NCBI RefSeq assembly: GCF_000208865.1
Contig: NC_018398.1
Span: 4,048,812-4,112,811 of the forward strand
DNA length: 64,000 nt
Direction: 5' to 3'
DNA from: Neospora caninum Liverpool
Lineage: Eukaryota; Apicomplexa; Conoidasida; Eucoccidiorida; Sarcocystidae
Below the pieces are notes generated by a model, which saw only the letters and a list, made by a program, of their open reading frames with translations, was not told where the DNA came from and made no database searches. Made by a program: the position numbers and the translations under genes. The stretch's first letter is position 1. The number at the start of each line of letters is the position of its first letter. Below are positions 1 to 11,375 of the stretch, one piece after another.

Positions 1-2
1 GG

Positions 3-3000
3 TTGTCAAAACGGCCACACGCGAGGAAAACGCGCAGCCGCAGAGAGGAAAATCCTGTGGAGCGCAAAAAAGCCCGCCAGGGGGCGTCCGATAACCAGGC
101 AGCGGCTGACGGAACTAAACCGAGTGACGTAGAAGATGGCGCTGCCCCTCAAGACAAAGGCAGAAAGCGGAAACTTGGGAAGAAGCCGAACAGCCGGCAC
201 GAGCCAGAAGCGACAACGACAGCCGCCGAGTCTGCCACCATACACCGTGACTCGGATCCGAGCGGCGCCGAAAACAACGCCAACAAACACACGAGCGGGG
301 CCAGCGGAACGCACGACTCCGACGGCGAGGGTTACATGCTGCAACAAAAGAGCGGAAAAGAAGGGGAGGCGGTGAAGCAGTCGAAGAGGCGGGAAGGCCG
401 GAAGAGTCTCCCGAAGCGCGAAAAGACGGGTGATGGTCCTTCTGTGTCAGGGGAGGGAGGAATCAAAGAGGAGTCGAATGAGGTGAAGAAAAGGGAAGAA
501 CGAAGGAAGAGTCGGTCAAAACGTGAGAAGGCCCATGACGGCACGATGGTGTCAGAGGAGTTTGAAGGGGAGGAGGTGAAGGCGTCGAAGAGGAGGGAAG
601 GTAGGAAGAGTCTCCCGAAGCGCGAAAAGACGGGTGATGGTCCTTCTGTGTCAGGGGAGGGAGGAAACGAAGAAGAGTCGAATGAGGAGAAGAAACGGGG
701 AGACCGAAGGAAGAGTCGGTCAAAACGTGAGAAGGCCCATGACGGCACGAGGGAGTCAGAGGAGTTTGAAGGGGAGGAGGTGAAGGCGTCGAAGAGGAGG
801 GAAGGTAGGAAGAGTCTCCCGAAGCGCGAAAAGACGGGTGATGGTCCTTCTGTGTCAGGGGAGGGAGGAAACGAAGAAGAGTCGAATGCGGGGAAGAAAC
901 GGGGAGACCGAAGGAAGAGTCGGTCAAAACGTGAGACGGCCCATGATGGCACGAGAGTGTTAGAGGAGTTTGAAGGGGAGGAGGTGAAGGCGTCGAAGAG
1001 GAGGGAAGGTAGGAAGAGTCTCCCGAAGCGCGAAAAGACGGGTGATGGTCCTTCTGTGTCAGGGGAGGGAGGAAACGAAGAGGAGTCGAATGAGGTGAAG
1101 AAAAGGGAAGAACGAAGGCAGAGTCGGTCAAAACGTGAGAAGGCCCATGACGGCACGATGGTGTCAGAGGAGTTTGAAGGGGAGGAGGTGAAGGCGTCGA
1201 AGAGGAGGGAAGGTAGGAAGAGTCTCCCGAAGCGCGAAAAGACGGGTGATGGTCCTTCTGTGTCAGGGGAGGGAGGAAACGAAGAGGAGTCGAATGAGGT
1301 GAAGAAAAGGGAAGAACGAAGGAAGAGTCGGTCAAAACGTGAGAAGGCCCATGACGGCACGAGAGTGTCAGAGGAGTTTGAAGGGGAGGCGGTGAAGGCG
1401 TCGAAGAGGAGGGAAGGTAGGAAGAGTCTCCCGAAGCGCGAAAAGACGGGTGATGGTCCTTCTGTGTCAGGGGAGGGAGGAATCAAAGAGGAGTCGAATG
1501 AGGTGAAGAAAAGAGGAGAACGAGGGAAGAGTCGGTCAAAACGTGAGAAGGCCCATGACGGCACGAGGGTGTCAGAGGAGTTTGAAGGGGAGGAGGTGAA
1601 GGCGTCGAAGAGGAGGGAAGGTAGGAAGAGTCTCCCGAAGCGCGAAAAGACGGGTGATGGTCCTTCTGTGTCAGGGGAGGGAGGAATCAAAGAGGAGTCG
1701 AATGAGGTGAAGAAAAGAGGAGAACGAGGGAAGAGTCGGTCAAAACGTGAGAAGGCCCATGACGGCACGAGGGTGTCAGAGGAGTTTGAAGGGGAGGAGG
1801 TGAAGGCGTCGAAGAGGAGGGAAGGTAGGAAGAGTCTCCCGAAGCGCGAAAAGACGGGTGATGGTCCTTCTGTGTCAGGGGAGGGAGGAATCAAAGAGGA
1901 GTCGAATGAGGTGAAGAAAAGAGGAGAACGAGGGAAGAGTCGGTCAAAACGTGAGAAGGCCCATGACGGCACGAGGGTGTCAGAGGAGTTTGAAGGGGAG
2001 GAGGTGAAGGCGTCGAAGAGGAGGGAAGGTAGGAAGAGTCTCCCGAAGCGCGAAAAGACGGGTGATGGTCCTTCTGTGTCAGGGGAGGGAGGAAACGAAG
2101 AGGAGTCGAATGAGGTGAAGAAAAGGGGAGAACGAAGGCAGATTCGGTCAAAACGTGAGAAGGCCCATGACGGCACGATGGTGTCAGAGGAGTTTGAAGG
2201 GGAGGAGGTGAAGGCGTCGAAGAGGAGGGAAGGTAGGAAGAGTCTCCCGAAGCGCGAAAAGACGGGTGATGGTCCTTCTGTGTCAGGGGAGGGAGGAAAC
2301 GAAGAGGAGTCGAATGAGGTGAAGAAAAGAGGAGAACGAGGGAAGAGTCGGTCAAAACGTGAGAAGGCCCATGACGGCACGAGGGTGTCAGAGGAGTTTG
2401 AAGGGGAGGAGGTGAAGGCGTCGAAGAGGAGGGAAGGTAGGAAGAGTCTCCCGAAGCGCGAAAAGACGGGTGATGGTCCTTCTGTGTCAGGGGAGGGAGG
2501 AAACGAAGAGGAGTCGAATGAGGTGAAGAAAAGGGGAGAACGAAGGCAGATTCGGTCAAAACGTGAGAAGGCCCATGACGGCACGATGGTGTCAGAGGAG
2601 TTTGAAGGGGAGGAGGTGAAGGCGTCGAAGAGGAGGGAAAGCCGGAGGAATCTCTCGAAGCGGGAAAAGGCCGGTGATGGTCCTTCTGTGTCACGGGAGG
2701 GTGGAAACAAAGAGGAGTTGAATGAGGTGAAGAAAAGAGGAGATCGAAGGAAGAGTCGGCCGAAACGTGAGACGGCCCATGATGGCACAAGGGTGTCAGA
2801 GGAGTTTGAAGGGGAGGAGGTGAAGGCGTCGAAGAGGAGGGAAGGTAGGAAGAGTCTCCCGAAGCGCGAAAAGACGGGTGATGGTCCTTCTGTGTCAGGG
2901 GAGGGAGGAAACGAAGAGGAGTTGAATGAGGTGAAGAAAAGGGGAGAACGAAGGCAGAGTCGGCCGAAACGTGAGACGGCCCATGATGGCACGAGGGTGT

Positions 3001-6000
3001 CAGAAAAGTTTGAAGGGGAGGAGATGAAGAAATCGAAGAGGAGGGAAGGTAGGAAGAGTCTCTCGAAGAAGGCGAAGGCAGATGATGGTCCTTCGCTGTC
3101 ACCGGACGCGCAAAGCGAAGAGGACGCCGCGCAGGTTGGAAGGCATACGGGCGAGGGCGAGGTCCGAGGAGTGGCGAGTGGTGAAGAGGCATTGACTGGC
3201 GACGCTCTGCCGGTTGAGTCGGATGGTTCGAGTGAAGTCCAGACGGTCCAGAGTGCGGGTGGAGCAGAGCGGGGAGGCGCGATGCCTGACGAGACAGGGA
3301 CACAGAGGTGGGAAGGACAGAGCATGATGGATATGCCGGAGACCGCTGGCGAGGAGACAAGCGGATTGGTCGGCGAGCATGGCGGCGATGGTCCTTCGCT
3401 GTCACCGGACGCGCAAAGCGAAGAGGACGCCGCGCAGGTTGGAAGGCATACGGGCGAGGGCGAGGTCCGGGGAGTGGCGAGTGGTGAAGAGGCATTGACT
3501 GGCGACGCTCTGCCGGTTGAGTCGGATGGTTCGAGTGAAGTCCAGACGGTCCAGAGTGCGGGTGGAGCAGAGCGGGGAGGCGCGATGCCTGACGAGACAG
3601 GGACACAGAGGTGGGAAGGACAGAGCATGGTAGATACGCCGGAGACCGCTGGCGAGGAGACAAGCGGATTGGTCGGCGAGCATGGCGGCGATGGTCCTTC
3701 GCTGTCACCGGACGCGCAAAGCGAAGAGGACGCCGCGCAGGTTGGAAGGCCTACGGGCGAGGGCGAGGTCCGGGGAGTGGCGAGTGGTGAAGAGGCATTG
3801 ACTGGCGACGCTCTGCCGGTTGAGTCGGATGGTTCGAGTGAAGTCCAGACGGTCCAGAGTGCGGGTGGAGCAGAGCGGGGAGGCGCGATGCCTGACGAGA
3901 CAGGGACACAGAGATGGGAAGGACAGAGCATGGTGGATACGCCGGAGACCGCTGGCGAGGAGACAAGCGGATTGGTCGGCGAGCATGGCGGCGATGGTCC
4001 TTCGCTGTCACCGGACGCGCAAAGCGAAGAGGACGCCGCGCAGGTTGGAAGGCCTACGGGCGAGGGCGAGGTCCGGGGAGTGGCGAGTGGTGAAGAGGCA
4101 TTGACTGGCGACGCTCTGCCGGTTGAGTCGGATGGTTCGAGTGAAGTCCAGACGGTCCTGAGTGCGGGTGGAGCAGAGCGGGGAGGCGCGATGCCTGACG
4201 AGACAGGGACACAGAGATGGGAAGGACAGAGCATGGTGGATACGCCGGAGACCGCTGGCGAGGAGACAAGCGGATTGGTCGGCGAGCATGGCGGCGATGG
4301 TCCTTCGCTGTCACCGGACGCGCAAAGCGAAGAGGACGCCGCGCAGGTTGGAAGGCATACGGGCGAGGGCGAGGTCCGGGGAGTGGCGAGTGGTGAAGAG
4401 GCATTGACTGGCGACGCTCTGCCGGTTGAGTCGGATGGTTCGAGTGAAGTCCAGACGGTCCAGAGTGCGGGTGGAGCAGAGCGGGGAGGCGCGATGCCTG
4501 ACGAGACAGGGACACAGAGGTGGGAAGGACAGAGCATGATGGATACGCCGGAGACCGCTGGCGAGGAGACAAGCGGATTGGTCGGCGAGCATGGCGGCGA
4601 TGGTCCTTCGCTGTCACCGGACGCGCAAAGCGAAGAGGACGCCGCGCAGGTTGGAAGGCCTACGGGCGAGGGCGAGGTCCGGGGAGTGGCGAATGGTGAA
4701 GAGGCATTGACTGGCGACGCTCTGCCGGTTGAGTCGGATGGGTCGAGTGAAGTCCAGACGGTCCAGAGTGCGGGTGGAGCAGAGCGGGGAGGCGCGATGC
4801 CTGACGAGACAGGGACACAGAGGTGGGAAGGACAGAGCATGATGGATATGCCGGAGACCGCTGGCGAGGAGACAAGCGGATTGGTCGGCGAGCATGGCGG
4901 CGATGGTCCTTCGCTGTCACCGGACGCGCAAAGCGAAGAGGACGCCGCGCAGGTTGGAAGGCATACGGGCGAGGGCGAGGTCCGGGGGGTGTCAAGTGGT
5001 GGAAAGGCGCCGACTCTGCCTGTCGGAGAAAGAGGGCCAGAGTCGGGCGAACGTGCGGAAGAGACGGTACACGCGACGGAGGCGCAGGAGCCGGCGGAGG
5101 GGGTGGGTGTAGGCGAGAAGACTGCACTGGAGGATGGAATGGTCATTGGAGACGTTGCAGGAAACTCTAGAGATGTTGCGGAATTCCAGGCAGCTGACGC
5201 GTGGTCCCGTGAGGGGGGGCGGGTGAATCTAGAGTTGGGTGAGACTGAGGAGAAGACGGAGCGCAGCAGCCTGACCTCAGACAGCGAGACTGGACGGGAA
5301 GCTGTAACGGAGGCCGCAGGCGAGGCGCCTGGCAGCCTATCAGCTGGAGCTTACCGGAACACCAGTGAGGGGCGGGCGACAAGCAGCCAGAAAACAGATC
5401 CTGAGGCTGAGGCGGCACAGTCTGCAGCTGATTTGGGAGTCGAGGCAGCTGTGGTAGTCACCACTGGTGACCTCGAAGAGGCCCAGGGCGGTGCGTCTGT
5501 GGGAAGCGTTGCAATAGAGGATCAATCACGAGAGGCTGAGCCGCAGGGTAGCGCGTTTGGTGAGGAAGGAGAGGAAAAGATGTCAAGGAGGGATTCAGGG
5601 CGAGAAAACCGGGGCGCCGCACTAGCCCGCGCCATGAAGGACGCCACGGTTGCGTCTCGGGCGGAGACGCTGGAACCAAAGGCGGTGGCTGACGCCGGCG
5701 AACCTGTTGTGAAGGTGGCGTCTGTGGAAGATGATGCCTCTCGGGAGGCTGCGAGGTCGCAGGGGAAGCATCCGCGGACGATGGAGAGAAGGCAGAGAGG
5801 AGAGGCGCGAAAGCAGGCAGACGCTAGTGTCAGTGGGGAGTCGGGACATGAGGCGGACGACGAGGAAAGCGCCGAGCATGTTGTGGGGCGGGCTCGATCC
5901 GTCAAGCGGGAGAGGGCGACCAGAGACTGGAAAGACGGGAAAGGACGCAATACGCGTGGGTCGTCCCCGAGGAAACGACGCCCAAAGGACTTGTCGGAGG

Positions 6001-9000
6001 ACTCAACCAGCGACTCGGACACCCGATCAGCGACAGAGGAGTACGATGCCACCGCATCCAAGCGAGGTCGTGGTTCAAGTCGGAGACCGTTGACGGCGTC
6101 GGATGTGGACGACGGCGACAGTGAAAGCGAGGCCGTTGGAACACGGGACGAAGACGTGCGGCGCTGGTGGCGGTCCCGCGGCGCGTCTGAAGCGGCCCTC
6201 CGGGACTCCGTGGCCGACAGACGGAAACAGAGGCGCCGTCTGACAGGCCGCCTACGAAGCAAGCGCGGGGAGACAGGCACGCGTAGCCCTTTCCACACGG
6301 CCAGACCCCCGGCGAGCCAAGCGGATCGTCTGAAACAGCGGTCTGCGTCGAATCGGCCAAACTCTGTTCGATTGGCAGCTCTGATTCAGGCAGGCGCGGC
6401 GGCGGTCCGGGCTGCAGACATGGTTGCCGCCAAAAGCAAAGGCGAGGCACAAACGTCGACGCAAGCCGGTCCAGGAACTGCGGAAGGGCGTCCGCATCTT
6501 GACCGGAAGGACAGTGCAGCGTTGAGTGCCGAACGCCGTCAAGCGCTGGAAACCGCTGCGGCGTTACTCCAAGTCTTGCCGACGGGAGCAGCCACTGCGT
6601 CGGCGCGCGACGCGGAAGGAGACCGTGGCGGCGCGTGGCCTGGAGCGGCCGTCTCGAGTGTGGGGTGGGAGGAACTCGCGACGTCGCTCACGGCCTCCCA
6701 CCTGAGAGAGAAGGGACTGACGCTGGAGCGAGGTCACAGCTCAGAGTCACCGTTGCTTCGGCAGCGCGGACACCCGATGCTCCCCACCTACGATGGAGAC
6801 GATGCGCTCTCAAGAAGTACGCCAGACGAGGACTCTGTGGCCAGAGAGAGCCAAGACAATCGCGGACACTGGGCCAGCACACGCCATGGGCGGCGACACG
6901 GTAGTCTGGAAGAAGTCGTTAGAAATCCCAACGTGAAGTCGTTCTTCCGCGACGGCCAGCGGTTCGGAGCGTACGAGCTCCACACACCTGATGATGCCTC
7001 CTACGATGAAGAGCTCGCCTCAGACTCACGAACGGGCACGGCTCGCCGCCACCGACCCAGGGCGAGGCCGCGGAATGCCGGGAAGACACGACGCGGTCGT
7101 GAGGGGAGCTCGACAGATGGAGAACAGTCCACCACAGGTCCCCTGTCTCGCCGGAGGCGTCGCTTTTCACAGGGCGTTAGTCAGTCCGAGGAAGACAGCT
7201 GGACCCGCGAGGAAAGTCCGTCTTGGAGGGAAGCGAGTGCGGACGGCCCGGCGAACCTTTATGGATCGCACGCAGGAGGCCGCAGAGCACAGCGAAGACG
7301 ACTGGAGAGACAGCGACGGAGCAATTCCGTCTCTGGTGGGGAAGACTGGGACGAACGATATGACAAGGAAGACCGGGGACGGACGGACGCGCAGAAGACA
7401 GAGGGCGGCGTCGAATTGCTGGACGACGAGGAATTGTCGGATGACATCGAAACCCTACAATCCACGTTGCAAAAGCAGCGCGAGCGAGGCGACGCGGAGC
7501 GGAAAGCGGCGCAGGTTCGGCCAGGAGAACCCAGCAACGCAAAGGCGTCGTCTGGAAAGCCTGTAGAGCTACAAGATGACACGAGGCTTCCCGCGAGCGG
7601 AGAAAACTGGGGAGATGGATGGGAGAAAGTCAGTGCGAATGAAGCGGCGGAGACCCCGTCGGACGTGCAGAGGTGGCCCCTGCTTCATGGTGCGCATGAG
7701 GGCGACAGTGGATGGCTGCAGACTGAAGCGGATCCAGGCGACTGGAAGCGCCTTATTATCGAGGCGATGAAGAGCGGCAATGTCAGCGGCGACGTTCCGC
7801 TCAAGCACTGGCTGCCCACACGCAGCTGGCAAGAGTTCTCAGGCATGATGACGAGCCTGTCCGACGTGGTGCACGGTGAGTCGGGAGAATACGGCTTTTT
7901 GCGACAGTAACGCCACCCACGGGCCCCAGTGATAAACGGTCGAAACATGCGATGGCGTTGTTTCCCGGGGAGGCCTGCACTACTGATACGTGCTCGCACC
8001 GTGCGGCTGTTTGACGCACACACACCAAAAGCGAAGTTCCACTCGCGACCCCGGCGTCACAGACGGGGCACAACTCTTTCGGTGTGTTTTGCCCCTGTGT
8101 TTCGCCTCCAGGCATGCAGGCAAAGTCGACAACACCGGAGAGTTTCGGAGCCGTGTGGATGGCCAAGAAGGAAGAGAAGCCCCTCCTGCAGATGGACGAT
8201 TCGTGCTTCGAGAGGAATGTGCGCTACAGTCCAGGAAGCGAGTTCCTTGTTGTGTGGCGCGGCGTACCTACAGCAACGCACTGCCAAGCTCTCTGCAAGC
8301 TGGCAACCCCGGAATGTCACTTTTTCACTTTCATCCGAAGTGCACTGCTTCCGCTCCACCATCAGGTGAGTCGCAGACCGAGGTCTGCGGCGGCAACACA
8401 ACCTATGGGCAGTTGACACGCAGGCGGAAACACTCGTGAGAAAAACAGACTTCCTCGACCGGCAGGCAGTGTCTGGTGGAAAAAGCGTCTCGGTTTCATC
8501 GCGTTGCCAGGCGCCTTCGCCAGAAATACGGAACCGAGTGGAACGCGTTTCCTCCAGCGCGGCCGGCGCTCTCCGGGCACCTTGTGCCTGCCGAAAAAAA
8601 CGTGCTGAACAGGTGCCGTGAGGAAAGAGGAAATCGCAGCACGGACAGAAGTGACCGCAGCAGCCCTCGTCTGAGGCGACGGCTGCAGCAAGAGCAGCGC
8701 GGTGGCTCTGACTCTCTGTGCCTCTCGCAGGCGACCATTCGCTCCTTCCGTTTTGTGGTGAATGTCGAGTGTACTTGAGGCAGCTGTCCGAAGTTGTTCG
8801 CCTCTCACCTGTCGACTCTTGATTGGCCGTCCTGAGGCCTGACGCGAGTCGCGGGGTTGGGCACCTTTCTCGGCTGCGAATCGTCGGTTCCGTCTAGGAA
8901 CAAGGCGGAACATCGAGAGCTGAGACAGCCTGCCGAACGAAGCAAACTGGCGTCTCATCTGACTTCTCTGGAACGCTGTGTGTCCACAGGGAGCCTGCTA

Positions 9001-11375
9001 CTTGCTGCCGCGGAAGACCCCAGCCGTGCGCGTGCCCTCACGCGGTGTCTTCGAAGTCATCTCCGGCGCTCGGACGTGCTCGACACCCACTCCGGACGCG
9101 CCGCCAGTGGACCTCGTTGCCGTGACAAGCAAAACAGGTAGGTGCACGGTGGCATCCTGACTTCATCCTGCCTGGTCAGGATCGCCAGTTCCTTGACCGG
9201 TTGCAGCGCGACGGTGAAAAAAACGCGGAGAGCCGTGGCGTGGCGTCGGCGGAACAGCATCGTGTTGTGCAAGTCGTTCTCCCAGGTGTTCTGCTTCGGC
9301 GATTTACGGCCGCTGCTGGGCTCGCCGCCCGCACGAGGAATGGCGTGGGGGCGAGTGGTGCTTCCTGTGGGGTCGTCTCGTGGATCGAGAACGCTTCTCA
9401 CGCGCGACGAAGCCGTGGCGAGCACACCGGCGCAGTTATCGCCTCTCGCCCTTTTTTGCCTTGCCGCTTAGCGGCCAGCGGGTCCGCCCACGGGCGGTAC
9501 CCTTTTTGTTGCCTCTGGCAGTTTGCAGAGAGCGACTGGTCCCGTTAGGTGTCGTGAGGAGCTGCAACCCCCGGCGGTGAGAGAGGTCCCGGCGAATTCC
9601 AAAGTGTGTAGGTGGGCGTGCGGCATCTCTTGCGCGAGGAGGTTTCTGCGTGTCTCTGCAGGGTGTCCCAGCAGCCCCTCTATCTGCGATTCCCTGAACC
9701 TGCCTTATCCGCTTGGAAGCCGCTTCAGTCCTTTCTGTTCCAACACCCGAGATGGACACTGCGCGAACCTGGCGAACGGCGTCCCCTGCTGCACAACCTG
9801 CAACGACTATCCTGGGAACCCCTGTCCTGGTAAGTCGAGAGTATCGGTAAGGGCGCGGCCAGATCACCGCATATAACGGGATGCTCCTGACTCTGTAACG
9901 GAAGAAGCTGTAAACAAAGGACTCTCGTTAACTTGACCTGTCTGTCGATCTCGCCGTCTCGGGTCCGTGTCGACGGGTGCACATCGGAGCTTGCGGCGCT
10001 CTAGGAGTACCGACTCTGCTTTTCACTCGCCATGCCCACACTGTTGTGGCGCGTCGGGAGGCGTCTGGCGTAGGTGACGCGCCTTGTCGATGTCTGTGCC
10101 GTGCACCTTTCCTCTCCAGAGAAGACCTGTTACGAGTACAACGTGGACTACACCGACGGGACAGAACTGCGGTATATTGGAGCCGGAGTCGAGAGTCGAG
10201 GCGCGTGCGAGTCTCTCTGCCGGCAGACCGAAGGCTGCACGCACTATTCGTACTTCTCTACCCCTCAGCTTCCACAGCACCTTCGCGGTTCCTGTTCTCT
10301 CCGCGAATTCCGACTCGCCCCGAGGAACCGCGTCACCGTCGAGGGTATGGAGATCGCGGGCGATGGCCACTCCAGTCCGATGCGATCCCTGGTGATTTTT
10401 GCGCCTTTGTTCTGCGAGTTTCCCCAGACGACGACAACGACAACCACGACGTCCGCGCCTCCTCCCAGAGAGCCTGCCTGCATTAGGGAAAACACCGATT
10501 TCTGGGGCCATGACCTCGCTTCATTCAAAGGCTGCGCCTCAGCCGCCGCATGCAAACAGATCTGCCAGTCTGTCGACGGCTGCGTGGCCTTCACGTATGC
10601 GGCGATGACGAAGAAGTGCTATCTGAAGTGGAGCGCAGCGGTGGAAAAACACGTTGAGGGCCACGAGAGCGGTCCGCGCTGCTGCGATGCAGCGCCCGAC
10701 AGTTCGATCGCGGGAGGCGACGGCGCAGATTCGCCCGCTTGCCCGCCGCCTCGAGAGGCCGCCTGCGTGTTTGCAGGGCGGGACTACCTGGGGCGCGACA
10801 TCGCGTCCAGGAAGGGGCCAGTGTCGGCGTACAAGTGCTACCAGTTGTGCAAGGCAGAGCCACGCTGCGACGTGTGGACACATCTTCCGGCCGAGAAGCT
10901 GTGCTTCCTCAAGAAGGCGGACGTTCCCAAGCACCTGACGGCGAGCGAGAAGAGGCTTCGTTTGCAGGAAGATTTCGTCCTTGCAGCCGGCGCGATCACC
11001 GGCTTTGCAGACTGCGAACCGTTCTACGGACCTGACGCAACGAAGTTCACCGCGCCTGCGGCCCCAGCGAAGGCGGAGGCCCTGAGGGCTACCGCCGGAC
11101 CCCGGCGATCCGAGGACCCGGAGGATGAGTCGCCCCAGCGCGAGAGCGAGGAAGGCAAGCGGAACAAAACGTCGAAGAATTCACGCGCTCGTCAGGCGGG
11201 CATGAGTGAGGACGAGAAATCCTCGCGGCGTCGCGATTTAGAGGAGTCGAGCGAAAGCGCGGACGCGGCCAGGCGACGGCAGCTCAAGCGGACGGTCCGC
11301 CCTCAGAATATGGACTCTGAAGAGGACGAAACGCGGCCTGTGAGAGCACGGAGGGCGGGAAGGAAGGTGTTTTAA
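3..11375 (+). CDS. Giant repeat protein with C-terminal PAN/Apple modules (5' end outside window, spliced)
   Basis: The reading frame is already open at the window edge, so the start and any signal peptide lie upstream. Exons read 3-7875, 8112-8365, 8990-9137, 9662-9829 and 10120-11375. Each border is GT-AG and the phases agree (1, 0, 1, 1), giving about 3232 residues. The first exon encodes two large tandem arrays of charged repeats, then a low-complexity Arg/Glu/Ser-rich stretch. The spliced C-terminal part has a PAN-like module (near 2648-2750), a Cys-rich segment (2759-2815) and three more PAN-like modules (about 2815-2920, 2935-3010, 3025-3125) with the usual C...C...C spacing, e.g. ESLCRQTEGCTHYSYF and KQICQSVDGCVAF. 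A charged tail ends in GRKVF. PAN domains bind carbohydrate or protein and occur in micronemal and other secreted apicomplexan proteins, so secretion is likely but not shown here. Treating 3-7910 as a stand-alone ORF would miss the donor at 7876 and the PAN exons. Confidence 0.82.
366..3083 (+). repeat. Tandem array A: 204-bp coding repeat, 13.5 copies
   Basis: A 204-bp (68-residue) unit begins with EEVKASKRREGRKSLPKREK and continues through GDGPSVSGEGG and a Lys/Arg-rich half. The motif aaaagacggg recurs at 421, 625, 829, 1033 and so on, exactly 204 bp apart. Units 1-13 span 366-3017. Unit 14 is a half copy (3018-3083) that runs directly into array B. The repeat is in frame and very rich in Lys, Arg, Glu and Ser. 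It is probably disordered. Confidence 0.95.
3084..4999 (+). repeat. Tandem array B: 303-bp coding repeat, about 6.3 copies
   Basis: A 303-bp (101-residue) unit starts at DGPSLSPDAQSEEDAAQ and ends at GLVGEHGG. Copies start at 3084, 3387, 3690, 3993, 4296, 4599 and 4902. The last copy is truncated after about 30 residues. Copies differ by only a few bases (for example MMDMPETAG or MVDTPETAG, GRHTGEG or GRPTGEG), so the array is young or homogenised. It is acidic, in contrast to the basic array A. Confidence 0.95.

Noticed and set aside
366..4999. CRISPR-like array
   Set aside because: The repeats are contiguous, in frame and coding, without spacers, and the DNA is eukaryotic.
332..5146. 1604-residue antisense ORF and other long minus-strand frames over the repeats
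   Set aside because: It exists only because short stop-free units are repeated; there are no domains and no splice or promoter support.
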